From Scatophagus argus (Eukaryota; Chordata; Actinopteri; Scatophagidae): a stretch of DNA of 64,000 bases. The position numbers and the translations under genes are program-made. Of this stretch, positions 33,801 to 45,047 are shown in pieces. The stretch lies in NCBI RefSeq assembly GCF_020382885.2, contig NC_058499.1, forward strand, positions 18,275,872-18,339,871. The letters are read 5' to 3'. The notes under the pieces are model-generated. The model had not been told where the DNA came from and ran no database searches. It saw nothing but the letters and a program-made list of their open reading frames with translations. Numbering within the stretch: the first letter of the stretch is position 1; each line of letters starts with the position of its first letter.

Positions 33801-36117
33801 CTGCCAGATGGTACTGCAGAGCCATCAGTGGCTCGCACTTACAGTTTTGCTGTCATCGTTGTTCAGCGTGGGGTCCTTATAGTTTGGGCCAGGCAGTGCA
33901 GGGAAGTCCTCGTTATGGATGGAGAAATCCTGTGTCTGTTCAGTTGATGGCTTCGTCACCATGCCAACTTGATGATGATGATGAACAAAGTGAAGTAGAG
34001 ATTACTATTCCCCATAGTGCAATAAGGAATAAACCACAACAAAAGCATATCATAAGCCAGTCATGTTTCTATGGACTTAATGGTGCATTAAAACAGGCCA
34101 TTCAAAAAGCTCATATTCTTTTCCTCTCCTGTGTAAAAATGAGAAACTTTGTCTCCAACCTAATAGCCTACCGTAAGGAGCCCGTCCAGCCAGTGGGTTG
34201 AGCACTGGTGTTGGGTTTCCAGTCCCTTCTCTCCGATTCCTGTCTGCTAACGCAGGGAAGTCTGACAGATCCAGTCCCGTTACATTTTCACTGCCATCTG
34301 TAGGAATAGAAAGGTTAGGAACTTGTAATGTGTAATGTCACTTTCAATGCATAACTGTGCAATAATTTAGCAATGATTAATTTGACAATCTAATTTTATT
34401 ACACTGTAAATGAATGATAAAGTAGCCCTCCGCTAAATAGTAACAGTTGAGTGAGCCAATTCTACTCAACCCCTGTTTCAGCAGTCATATTTAAACTGAT
34501 ATAATGGTGTTACTACTACCTACAGTTTTTCCGGAAATTATTTCTACTTACACGGATTATCATCAAAAAAAGTTGAAAGTAATCTTCCTGCTTCAAGAAG
34601 ACACTGGTCACGGCATTTACAGTGAAAGCTCAGAATATGCTTTCATTAACAGTAAGTGAACATACGAAAAATGAGAAAATTTACTTAAAAAACCATTTTT
34701 TAAAAATTAATGTAAATAACAAATGTATAAACCATTGTGGATCATGGCATATTTCTAAAACAAAATTTTCACCATGGCTTTTGTATAAAATTTTTTTGGA
34801 AAGAAGATTGTCACCCATTTCCTTAATATTCAATATAAACACAAACAAATTTCAGGAGAGCATGTTTAAATAAAACCCCAAATCAATGATCCCTTGGTAC
34901 AACCTCCCAGGTCAAGCACACTAACCTGTGCCATTGAAGATGTTGCTTGATAATGAGTTGTTCATCCCAAATGCCTGATTGCGATTCATACCAAACCCTG
35001 ACATGCTGCAGATGAAAGAAAACCAAAAACATATCAGTAGCTGTAGAGGACACAAAGAAGCAGATCTGTACAAAGATACATCACATGAGTGAACACGTGC
35101 GACTTTCACAGAATTCATTTACCTGTTTATGGTGAAAGGTTGGCGTGCTGGTTGCTGTTTGGGCATACAGATGATACTGGGCGAGCTGCGGTTGGGGCTG
35201 CCCAACCCCGAGCTGCTCATACTATTGGTCCTGCCACTCATTCCAATGCCTTGACCGACCTGAGAGTGATTCAGCATGTTCCTTGAGTTCATCGGCAATG
35301 TCCCCCTGTTATAGTGGATAAAATTTTTTGCTCATGTCGTTAATTGGCATTGCTATTTCCAGGTTTTATTTACTAATATTAACCACACAGGTGTGCAAAC
35401 AAACTGGGTCTTCATAAAAAAGTGAACACCTTCATACAAACCTGCTTGGTGATGGCGGGGTGTGGAGGGACATGGTGGGGACCCCCGTTGTGGGGGTGAT
35501 ATGACTTGGTAGCTGCGTGCCTTGTGTTAGATTTCGATTTAACTGAGGTGTATTGTTCCCCATATTCCTTACCGAGAAGCCAAGTGCACCTGCAGAGAGA
35601 AACAGGAAGAAAAACAGAAAAAAACACAAATGCTGTCAGGCAACTCAGAGGATGTCCCAAACTCAAACTTTTCGAAATATTTTATTGGCAATAAATCCCC
35701 ATAAAAACCCGCTAAGTGCAACTGCATCAATGCTCACACTATTTACAAGCAAAATTTCTTTTCACTTCAACTACGCTGCATGAGAAAACTGCTACATGGT
35801 TGACTGTCGGGAAAAAACTTACTTTGTGGACCATACAAACTTGCACCAAGCTGCGACAGCTGACCTGATGATGATGGTGAGGGAGAGGACAGCATCTGAA
35901 GAAAAACATTTGAGAACAACTAGAAAACATCTCCTCTGATGTTAACTTTAAAATGACAGAAGTGTGCAGAGATGGGGAACAAACTCACATCCTTATCCGA
36001 CCGATGTGGGAACATCGACGGTTGGTTGTAGTACATGCTTTCATCAGTAAAGTCGTTATCGACTACCTCGACGAACTCTACAAATTTCTTTCTAGCACCA
36101 AACATGCCTTTCGTCAC
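30833..36117 (-). CDS. cnot2: CCR4-NOT complex subunit 2
   Basis: CNOT2 helps assemble the CCR4-NOT deadenylase and binds CNOT1 and CNOT3 through its C-terminal NOT box. Minus-strand exons: 36117-35989, 35895-35823, 35589-35442, 35305-35123, 35005-34926, 34297-34172, 33967-33843, 33686-33569, 33229-33073, 32536-32475, 32006-31957, 31856-31756, 31527-31383, 30919-30833. Sum 1584 nt, 527 codons plus stop. Matches to human are close: FGMNRNQAFGMNNSLSSNIF, VTGLDLSDFPALADRNRREG, MVHLALGSDLTTLGLNLNSP, then the NOT box from YPKFASPWASSPCRPQDIDF to the last residues FNYNPAQQAF. The first exon listed opens with codons VTKGMFGARKK, where human has VTNSMFGASRKK, so about 10-16 N-terminal residues should lie in an upstream exon I could not identify with confidence. 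Otherwise translation starts at the ATG at 36105. Confidence 0.95.
31240..31320. repeat. possible dispersed fish repeat fragment
   Basis: 'caccccctgctggccactac' followed by 'gatttaagacactttgcagt' resembles a short sequence I recall many times over in fish introns. It lies between the last two cnot2 exons. Memory-based only. Confidence 0.3.
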
Positions 36118-36580
36118 CTGGAGAGAGAGCAGAGCAGCGCGGCTGTTAAAGATGTGAAAGAGTTAAGGGCAAAGAACTGGAAAGAAGAATACAATTTCAT
36201 AGTGACATTCACATTTGTAATCAGAATACACTGATTGCTCTTTGAAACCTAATGCTGTAAATTATCTAATTTTAACAACCCAAGTTTGACCTTAAGTGAC
36301 TGACAGCATTGCATTGTTTTTGGTCTGCACCTGCTTGCTCCAGCACATCACTGACACTACATATACAATATTTAATCAACTTTATATACACTCGACAATA
36401 TTTCTTGAGAGTGCACTTTTAAATTAAATAGATATATCATTTACTTGTAATTTACTTTGAAATATGTGGCGTCTTGGGTTGTTAAAATAAAGTTTTGAAC
36501 AGTGTGTGTGTAGTTTGTGATGATATAAACGCAAATGGGATGAAGATTCTTACACTACTGTAACAAAATCATCTAATTAC

Positions 36581-36673
36581 CTTATCTACAACATGTATGG
36601 AAGCAACTGTAAAACGTCTCTCTTCTACGAGTACCAGTGTGACTTGAGTCCTCAACAGATACCCAAATTGACA
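36581..36673 (-). other. candidate upstream cnot2 exon
   Basis: On the minus strand it is bounded by 'tgttttcag' (acceptor) and 'gtaattag' (donor). It is 93 nt, an exact codon multiple, and stays open (31 codons, ending HVVDK) in the phase of the next cnot2 exon, which begins with a full GTG codon. It has no in-frame ATG and does not clearly resemble the human N-terminus, so it may be a 5' UTR exon or chance. Confidence 0.3.
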
Positions 36674-36699
36674 CTGAAAACAGCAGTAACGCTAACGTG

Positions 36700-37250
36700 C
36701 TAATTTAGCCAACACTGGTGTAGCTAACGTTAGCAGGCAAAGCGCTTGAAGTCAATCTGTGTTAGCTTAGCGAGCTTAGCGTCAGTTTGCAAGCGAACTA
36801 CCCCAACAAGGAGCTATGTACCACGACATACCAAATCCTTTCAACTCCAAAACATTCTTACTTGGCTACCAAGCAGCAGTCACTGACACTAAGGCCCTGT
36901 ATGCCTGCGTATAACCACAGTCAGCTGTCCGCTTTCTCGGCTCAGTGTACAGGCAGCAGTAGCAGCCAAACCAGCAGCGACAATCTGCTACAGCTTAAGG
37001 CTTATGACTCGCTGCGTATCGAAACGGAGAAAAACAGCGAGTTAAATAGCTCATGCCGAAAGCGTAAATATGCACCGAGCCGATTTGATATGGTGAAAAA
37101 TACGTTAATTATCCTCACCGCATCAATTCCGCCTCTCTACGTTAGATCCAAAATGGCTGTGTGTATTCTGAATCGAAAAAGACGAATAGCCTTTACCCTC
37201 TGACCTTACAACCTGCTGACCACTTCCGTACACAACACTGTAACTGAACG
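36700..37250 (-). promoter_or_regulatory. probable cnot2 promoter region
   Basis: Less AT-rich than its surroundings and with more CpG than nearby introns, upstream of all cnot2 exons. It contains 'ccaaaatggctg' near 37149, similar to the YY1 motif often found at housekeeping start sites. The 138-codon plus-strand frame here (36787-37203) has no domain that I recognise and is probably incidental. Confidence 0.35.
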
Positions 37251-39120
37251 TGTATTCGTTAGTCCCACAGGGTGCTGAACAGTGGCCACAACACAAAACA
37301 AAACCCTAACAAAATGTATGAACATAAATATGATATAAATTATTGACTATAAGCAGGGGCATCGTTGTCAGGCCTCTGCCTCCTCCTTCCCTTATGTGAT
37401 CATAAGTTGTCTTCCATTATGAAAAGAGTGTGCTGTCTGTAGCTGCTATCACTACAGAGGTTGCCTCTTTCAGTAATAATATCAATATTCCAATAATACA
37501 GGTACTTATATGTTTCTTTTGCACTTTGCCTGGGGCCACAGACAAGTGTAATGATACTAAAGCAGGAATAAATATTACAGGAAAGTTAATTGTGGATTCA
37601 CAGGAGCACAGATTATTTGTGCCTTTGTCTATTTTGTATATTTATAAAGAAGTATATTTTTAAAGAAATATTAATACTTTCTAGACCATTTTCCCAACAG
37701 ATTTATTATTATTATTATTATTTTTACTTTGACAGGTATAATACATTAATTATTACATTACATTATGTGCCCCAGTAATCACCTGATAGGCCGATGAAGT
37801 ACACCTGTGCTTTCTCCTCTATGACCCATCAAATGCGAGACATGAACAGGGCCTATTGCAGCAGTCACAGGGTTCTTTCTGTGGGCTCAGCCAGGGCTGT
37901 ACTGTGGCCTGTTTGAGGCCCCAGCAGTACATGGATAAGGAGAAGGCCAAGTGCTAAAAACAGTCTGTCAGTGAGTGAAAACAGACAAGGGATAAATCTT
38001 CTGATAAGGAAAATGAAATTCCTTGTCAGTTTTATCTGGCTGGAAAATAGCCCTAATGAAGGAATGCAAGATAGCATGGGTAAATCACACCTTGGGCATA
38101 GGGGTGACAGACCACCTCTTACAGTTTGAGAGTAGGACACCCCAGCGAGGAATAAAATGATATTCAGCTTTTAAAACGATATGTCTACATGGAAAACTAC
38201 AACATGAGCATCTGGATTTGAAGGATTTTGGTTATAGCACTGAAGTCTCAACTCCATAATGACCACGCAGTTGAGGTCAAACCAATTCAAATGTGACACT
38301 GACAAGACACAGATCTACAGAGCCATACACCCTCCACTAAACTTTAGTACCCCTTCCTGGGATTTAGCTTACCTTACCCGCTAAAACATTTCAAAACAGC
38401 GAATGATTTAGTACAGTCTAAGTCAGTGCAAAAGACACATAAACTCCCACTTTTGGTCTAAGTGTGAACACTGAATTCTTGATATTATTGCACAGTAGAG
38501 GCCCTCTTGTCTGGCTCAGTGGCACAGACCCAGAACTATGTCCGTGCCGAATAAAACAGAATGTAGATGACCTTTGATGCTCTTTCATCATAAAGCACTT
38601 CTTATGCTTATCCACGGCACCCTGCCCCTTCCTGTCTCTCTCTCTCCCACCTCTGTCATCTCGGAGAAGAAGGGGAGAAAGTCATTAGGCATAAATGGGG
38701 AGGAGAGAGCAGCTAGTGGTTGCTATCGCCATGAAATTCAGGGCAAAGCTCAGAGCCAGTGAGAGATAGTGAGAGGACTGCACTGGGGAATATCTGCTGA
38801 GAGAATACAATACCTTTTCAGCTCATTAAGTTGGATAAACAAAGGGCTCAGTGTAAGAGATGATGAGAATCATGGGCAGCAGCAGGGAAACATTGGAAAG
38901 TAGGTATTCTTTAATTCTTATGATTATCATCATAATGTCTTTTCTTGGTGACCACTGGTGATGCATATTTTCATTGTAAATAACTTACCAGGGTGGCTTT
39001 TATTACACGAAACAATGTGATTCAGCATCATAATAATGTAATTGCTGCTATGTGCAGATGCAATACAGTGTTACAACCTTGTTTTGTTTTCGTATATTAT
39101 TAAGATCAGTAACTCCAGAG
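37251..39120. other. cnot2-lrrc10 intergenic region
   Basis: No gene is seen. It has AT-rich stretches, a TTA run near 37705, and a more purine-rich part at about 38640-38800 that could hold lrrc10 regulatory sites. I could not find a clean CArG or MEF2 box. Confidence 0.35.
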
Positions 39121-39205
39121 GGGCGGTGGCAGAGCATTAATGGGATGCCATTCAATGTACTTGAAGACAACAACAACAGCCTCAGTGACAGAGACATTAA
39201 ACGAG

Positions 39206-40030
39206 ATGGGTAATACCATGAGAGGCATCATTGCCTTCATTCCCTCAGAGCGCTGCCAGCGTTTCTTAGTGGGCGACCTGAAGGAGATGCCACTTGATCG
39301 GACCTTGGACCTGAGCAACCGGCAGTTGCGTCGGCTGCCTGTTGCAGCCTGTGTCTTCAATGAACTAGTGAAACTCTACTTGAGTGACAACAACCTCAGC
39401 AGTTTACCAGCTGAACTACAGGGCCTGAAGAAGTTGCAGCTCCTAGCCCTCGACTTTAACTGCTTTGAAGAACTCCCTGCAGTCGTCTGTAGATTGCCCC
39501 AGCTCAGCATCCTTTACCTGGGTAACAACAGGCTTTACCACCTCCCAAAGGAACTGAGAGAGCTCAAGGAACTCAGTACTCTGTGGCTGGAGACTAATTG
39601 CTTCACTGTCTTCCCTAAGGTTGTTTGTGAGCTCTCTAATCTCAAGACCCTGCACCTAGGGTATAACCAGATACAGAGTTTACCCAGAGAGCTTAGTATG
39701 CTAGAAGAGCTAAGAAGTATCTGGCTTGCAGGGAACCAGCTGGCAGAGTTCCCACAAGTACTGCTGGAAATGCACTTATTAGCCGTCATCGATGTGGATC
39801 GGAACAAAATACGCCGCTTCCCTGGCCTGTCCCACATGCAGGGGTTGAAACTTGTTATCTATGACCACAACCCATGCGTTAATGCTCCGGCAGTAGGCGA
39901 GGGAGTCAGAAGAGTCGGGCGCTGGGCGGACAGCTCAGATGATGAACAGGAAGATGAAGGGTCAAAAGCAGCGAGTGAGACTACAGCAGAGGTCACAGAA
40001 ACACACCCAGAGGAGGAGCAAAACATTTAG
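39206..40030 (+). CDS. lrrc10: leucine-rich repeat protein 10 (cardiac)
   Basis: LRRC10 is a heart-enriched leucine-rich repeat protein reported to sit near actin and alpha-actinin in cardiomyocytes. One exon encodes 274 aa, as in other vertebrates. The N-terminus MGNT.R.IIAFIP..RC matches human MGNTIRALVAFIPADRC. LRRs fill about residues 31-220, with the repeated pattern LxxLxLxxNxLxxLP (for example VKLYLSDNNLSSLPAEL and SILYLGNNRLYHLPKEL). The block LKLVIYDHNPC..AP and GVRRVGRWA follows, and the tail is acidic (DSSDDEQEDEG). I chose the ATG at 39206 rather than the in-frame one at 39140, because homology begins there. An AATAAA at 40268 lies 240 bases after the stop. The neighbour cnot2 is also close in human 12q15. 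Confidence 0.95.
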   Translation: MGNTMRGIIAFIPSERCQRFLVGDLKEMPLDRTLDLSNRQLRRLPVAACVFNELVKLYLSDNNLSSLPAELQGLKKLQLLALDFNCFEELPAVVCRLPQLSILYLGNNRLYHLPKELRELKELSTLWLETNCFTVFPKVVCELSNLKTLHLGYNQIQSLPRELSMLEELRSIWLAGNQLAEFPQVLLEMHLLAVIDVDRNKIRRFPGLSHMQGLKLVIYDHNPCVNAPAVGEGVRRVGRWADSSDDEQEDEGSKAASETTAEVTETHPEEEQNI

Positions 40031-40267
40031 GTTCAAGGAACAAAGTGACCTTCAGCTGTGATGAGATGTGGACGTACAGGATGAGTGGAACACTTAAGCT
40101 TGAGGTGGTGTGTTGTGCATCAGGCTGAGGGTTGGTCCATATATAGTAAAGATCTTATGAGCTTTAGTGTAAGACACAAAGTAGTCCAAAAACATGACCT
40201 GCTTTAAAAGTGGAAATTTGAATCCTGACACAAAGAAAAGTTTCAATATGCTTGGTTACTTACACTG

Positions 40268-40273
40268 AATAAA
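40268..40273 (+). promoter_or_regulatory. likely lrrc10 polyadenylation signal
   Basis: AATAAA about 240 bases after the stop codon, followed by a T-rich stretch. Confidence 0.55.
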
Positions 40274-40299
40274 ATGTTTTTGTCATATTTGAATTTGTA

Positions 40300-43200
40300 A
40301 TTTTTTTTTTAAATAAGATAAGTTGCATCAGCAGTGACAATGCAAACTATTAATTTCCACAGATGTCAGATTTTCTGTTCGTCAAAACTATTTTATTTTC
40401 ATTAAGACATATATAGAATTTTACAGGTAGTATCTGTGGAATCAAAATAATATGGACAGCATGTATTGCTACTCTATACGTATTAGTAATGTGTATGCAG
40501 GACAGCAATACGTTCATACTTTTATTGGTCATCTAATAATCTGTTCGTAACCCTGGTGTCAGTGGAAACAAAATATAACCATTCAATCAACAGAAGGCTC
40601 TAGTTGGCAGCATCTAGGTTGTGTGAATTTCAGCTATTGAGAAAAAGAAACAGATATAGAACATTGCATAAATTCTTGTTCAAGTAAAGTCTGAAATAAT
40701 ATCTGTACCTGCTGAGGCTGAATACAGTGGGGTTTTTAATACCAGTGATGGATGATTTAAGTCAATTAGTGCACTCTTTATCCAGACCAATGCATAATTC
40801 ATCTGATAGATTGGGCCTGTGGCTTTGAATAAAGACTGCTAATGGGCCTTAATATCATCACCATAAGGTTCTCATCTAAAACAGATTGTAAGTGCATCTT
40901 TCCAATTCCTCAGTGTACCAGGAAAATGTTCCATAAACAAGATTACATGTCATCAGTGTTTCATTTTGCACATACTGATTTTTTTTTAAATGTACAAAAA
41001 TCGATTATAACAGACTGCATACCAACTCATTTACTGGAAATTTGATTATTTCAAACCATGAGAACACAATAAGCTACTTTATTTACAGCTACAACAAATA
41101 CTTTGCTTGTTTCTGTAAGTCCAAAAGATTCTATGAACATATAAAGGCTTCTTTCTATTTTATCATTCAATTACTGTACAGCGTATGTCAAAGGTGAACT
41201 TCTCGATTCTGTTACACTGTCTGCCAGCATGCCAAATTTAAGCTGTGACAACATATGATGTTCCATTTAGTTTAGCTTTAGGTCTCATGAATTAATCAGA
41301 TCTACCTTTATTAAGTGTGTGATCACAACCTGACTACAATACGGACATAAAACATCCTAACCATCTTAACTTACAAATAGATTTCTAGCTAAGTGTGTTG
41401 ATGCAAAGCACATCTATTGTAGGCAATTTCAATAATGAGTTTCTTTCCTGAGCTTCTTGACTGTTTGCCAACCATGGGACTGCATTTCGTGATTCAGTTT
41501 TCAATTCAAGTGTCACTCATGGTATTGGAATAAGCTGGATCAAAGGGCTTTGTACTTGCAAAACTGTACTGTAGTTAATATCACCCTTCATTAATTGTCA
41601 TAAATCTTTGTCAAAAAATTGGTTGTAATGATTTTTTAAAAGACTTTATCAGAATAATATTGAATGGTACACCATATTCTGGTATGTAAAAACAGTAATG
41701 ACCTAATCTTAAATATAAGTGTGCTGTTTAGAGAAATAAATATTTAATCTTGCAGTAATAGATAAGGTAAACAGTTATTTATCAACATAAATTATATTAT
41801 ATTAATTTATTATTATATTAGTTATATTTGTATGTAAATGTAATAAATGTTGCAAATCTAGTATTTCTGACAAATTTAAAAATATATATTTTTTTGCAAT
41901 AGTTTGTGATTGTACATATTACAAATTTACCAGAGAGACCACAATGAAAGAAAAGTGCACTACTGTACCTTTATTTAAGTTGTTCAACGCATAAATAACA
42001 CCTACTCTTATAACTACACAAGCTTTTACAATGAATATTCCAAATTACAGAATAAAAGAAGACAGAACATGAACGCAGTATGAGTTTAACAATATCTTTG
42101 GTGCAAAACCCTACATCACCGCAACCTCCACAAACCCTCTCATAAACTTGCTTAAACCATAAGCTGAAGTGTGGTTCAGTACATAGAGCCATACACGAGC
42201 ACCACCTTCACTTTATTAGCTCTAACAACAAGCACCAATTTCAAAACAGTAACTTCACTTATTCTTCTTATATTTTATGTTGCTTGACATTAAATACAAA
42301 CTTAATACAATACTTAAAAAGACCCATACACATATAATATCTTGGCGCTTTGTTGTGAGGAAAACTTAATAAATACCATTTTTACAGCACCAACCTGCAG
42401 AGTACAATCTGTACTGTAACAGACAGTGAATACAAAGATATGCTGGAATGAATGTCAGCTTTGTAAAAGCATTGAAGCTTGAACTAAATATGTCACAGCA
42501 GTGAGATCACATTATACCAAAACAGAGTGTCTCTATTTGCAAAATGAAAAAGCAACAAATGCCTTATGTCCCTCTGACTGGACCATTGACTCATTTTTTT
42601 CTGGCAAATTATTATAAACAGAGACACTTTTATAGACACATTTTCCAAATCTAATTGCTCTAAATCTAAGAATCTAAGACCCTCTGAGATAAAAGCATCA
42701 CAAGACTTATTTGTGTGTATCCTCCAAAAGGGTTTGAAACACTTCAGGATATTCCTTCTTCGAAAAAACCCAACTTAAAATTCAGTTTCAAGGAAGGGGT
42801 GGCCACATTCCAAAACAGAATCAACTCGACTAATGTTTGAACTGCTCATCTGACTTCTTCTGATTTATTATAGGATGTGTGCATCAGCTTTCAAGCTGGC
42901 CATTACATGAGAAAAGGCCACCTTAGACAGGAGCAGTAAAACATAGGAACACCCAACTGATTTTAAAAGGGTGTTAAACTGTTGATGGTAATGCAAAATT
43001 GCTATGGGCCAGAGCTGGAATATAGTATCACCTGCTATTGGCACAAACATAAGACTGTAGTTACGCTGTTGTCTTTAGGGCAGGCTTCCCACTCAGCAGA
43101 CAATAAGCAGAATTAAATGATCAGAGGTCTAAGTTGCAATGAGGTAACCTGTTCTCAAACAAGACAATAAGCTGTAGTTAGTAAGCTAAAACAACACGGG

Positions 43201-43364
43201 TTTTACATTTTCATGCATCTGTATTTAGGCCAACTTAAACAGTGGGTTTGATTGAGTTGATCAATACATGTCAAATCACATTCAATATATAATAAAGAGT
43301 GATGGGACTTTGTGCAGCTTATCTGCATATACTATAGGTACTTCAGTGTGTGCAGTGGCATGTT
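40300..43364. other. lrrc10-seipin spacer, no gene
   Basis: About 3 kb of AT-rich DNA in which I see no exon with homology. The right part should be the seipin 3' UTR (minus strand). Minus-strand AATAAA candidates lie near 42864-42869 and 41972. Confidence 0.45.
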
Positions 43365-44633
43365 TCACAGGCTCATCCACGGTCCGGGTCTCTGTCGAAG
43401 TGCTGTCTCACCCTTCTGAGGCAACTGCCATCCACTGATCACATCTGAGCTATTCGTTTCCTCTGGGTTTACAGCTTCATGAGACTCTTCATCCTTTATA
43501 TCTGGCACATCTGCCCCAGAGCCATCAGGGATTATCGAGGGCTTCTTTAACGACGGCTCAGACACTGTGTCGTCTCCCTGATCAGATGCCTCATTCATAG
43601 ATCCAATCACTTTAGGAGCGTCAAGTTCCTTCTGTGAGTTTTCCTTCTCCATGCGCTTCCGAGCCTCCTCTCTCCTCTGTTGGATGCGGGCGTTGTCTCC
43701 CATCATAACCCTGACTCTTACTTGGTCTGGTGGCCAAAGCCCGCCCCATATGAACTGCAGGTAGCTGAAGAGCACAATGACACTGAGGAAGGCAAAGTTG
43801 GTGGCCACGCCAATCACTGCAGAAGTCAGAGGGAAGTTGTACAGAACATATCTTATACCGGTGAAGTATGCATGGATACGGAGCTGAGATGAGTAGATCT
43901 GCACTCGTGTGGACTGGATCTCAATGACGGCGCCGATTGTGGGCTGATAAGCATTAGTCTTGTAGTCTGAGAAGAGCTCAACTTCTATGAGCTGCTTCTG
44001 CTCAGCCATGCCAGTCAGAAGGAAAGGAGAGAATACTACAGTACTCAGGGTCTGCAGAAGGCTGGAGCGGTAGTGCAGCATTGTAGATCGTCCCACTGAT
44101 GAGACAGTCTTCCCACCTTTGGTATAAGAAAACATCTTGACCATGAACATACCAAGCTGTTCATTCACTGGAGACTCTGGCATCTCTAACTCCAGAGATA
44201 TTCGATAAGGCTGACCGTAAGCCATCACCTGGTCCCTCTCATTCTTCATGAAAGAGATGTTGGCCGTGGGGAATGAGCAAAGCGCTGACTCTGAGGCATC
44301 ACAATCGGACTTATAGTAGAAGTGCACGGGGGTGGAGAAGCTCACAGTGGGCATGTAGGAGTAATAGAAGCTTCCATAGAGAAAGATGGACACCCACAAT
44401 AGCAGGACCAGGACACATAACAGAATGGCAGCCTGAAATAAAGTTCGCCGGGCTTTGAGGAGCGTCACAGCTGCTACATCGTGTAGCCAGTGCAGAACCG
44501 GTCCCATCGTAGCCCCCATTGTGTCTGATCCGGAACACGCTGATCTTCTTCTGGTCCTGATTTGAGCAGCTGTTCCTCCTTCGAGCCCCGTTGAATGCTG
44601 CCACTGTAGTGGGTCCTCCTTGTGATCAGACAT
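43365..44633 (-). CDS. bscl2-like: seipin (bscl2-like), intronless
   Basis: Seipin is an ER membrane protein that forms rings at ER-lipid droplet contacts and shapes droplet growth. The 422-codon frame is uninterrupted. Features: a polar N-terminus of ~60 residues, membrane segment 1 at about 65-88 ([20 protein letters not shown]), the luminal domain with [15 protein letters not shown], a glycosylation sequon NIS at N125 (human N88 in NVS), [17 protein letters not shown], and [15 protein letters not shown], then membrane segment 2 at about 268-292. The charged tail ends in ALRQRPGPW, similar to human ALRQRP. The luminal domain matches human over its whole length. Methionines at 39 and 43 align with the short human isoform start, so two start sites are possible. 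Human BSCL2 is split by many introns and this copy has none, which suggests a retrogene. It shares a short divergent promoter with fnbp4. Confidence 0.93.
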   Translation of the reverse strand: MSDHKEDPLQWQHSTGLEGGTAAQIRTRRRSACSGSDTMGATMGPVLHWLHDVAAVTLLKARRTLFQAAILLCVLVLLLWVSIFLYGSFYYSYMPTVSFSTPVHFYYKSDCDASESALCSFPTANISFMKNERDQVMAYGQPYRISLELEMPESPVNEQLGMFMVKMFSYTKGGKTVSSVGRSTMLHYRSSLLQTLSTVVFSPFLLTGMAEQKQLIEVELFSDYKTNAYQPTIGAVIEIQSTRVQIYSSQLRIHAYFTGIRYVLYNFPLTSAVIGVATNFAFLSVIVLFSYLQFIWGGLWPPDQVRVRVMMGDNARIQQRREEARKRMEKENSQKELDAPKVIGSMNEASDQGDDTVSEPSLKKPSIIPDGSGADVPDIKDEESHEAVNPEETNSSDVISGWQLPQKGETALRQRPGPWMSL

Positions 44634-45047
44634 CAGTGGGTGGCTCCTACTCAGATCTGTGTAATTGCTTATGTTCGCCCTCCCATGTCCAGTCTGTTCA
44701 ACAAACTAACGTTACACCCTCACTCACCTAGGCTCCAAGTTTTAACTTGTTAATTAAGCTAGCTAGTTACTGCTAATTTGGTCTACGAACTAGGTACGCA
44801 ACACGGCAAGAGGAAAATACTAATTGCTTCTAGCTAGAGGTTAAATGCGGGTTTTATACTGACTTGGCCGCAGGATCTAAGCTGTTTAGCAAGTTGACTA
44901 GCATTCCACTGCTGCTGCTACACAGAAAACATGACCTCATAAACCGGAAGTTGAAACCTTCTTTTGTGCTAGCACGAACCAGCGAAGCAGATTTGCAACA
45001 ACGACGCAAGTGAGGGGAGCAGGCGGCCCTTAGACTGTCATACAGCA
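44634..45047. promoter_or_regulatory. bidirectional seipin/fnbp4 promoter
   Basis: Only 414 bases separate the two divergent start codons, so both promoters must be here, unless distant 5' exons exist. An ETS-type site, ACCGGAAGTT, lies at 44943-44952, the kind common in divergent housekeeping promoters. I see no convincing TATA box. Confidence 0.6.

Noticed and set aside
36787-37203. 138-codon plus-strand frame near the cnot2 5' end
   Set aside because: No recognisable domain, low-complexity Ser/Gln composition, and it overlaps the likely cnot2 promoter.
39140-39205. Upstream in-frame ATG adding 22 residues to lrrc10
   Set aside because: Homology with human LRRC10 starts exactly at MGNT (39206). 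The extra residues look like 5' UTR.
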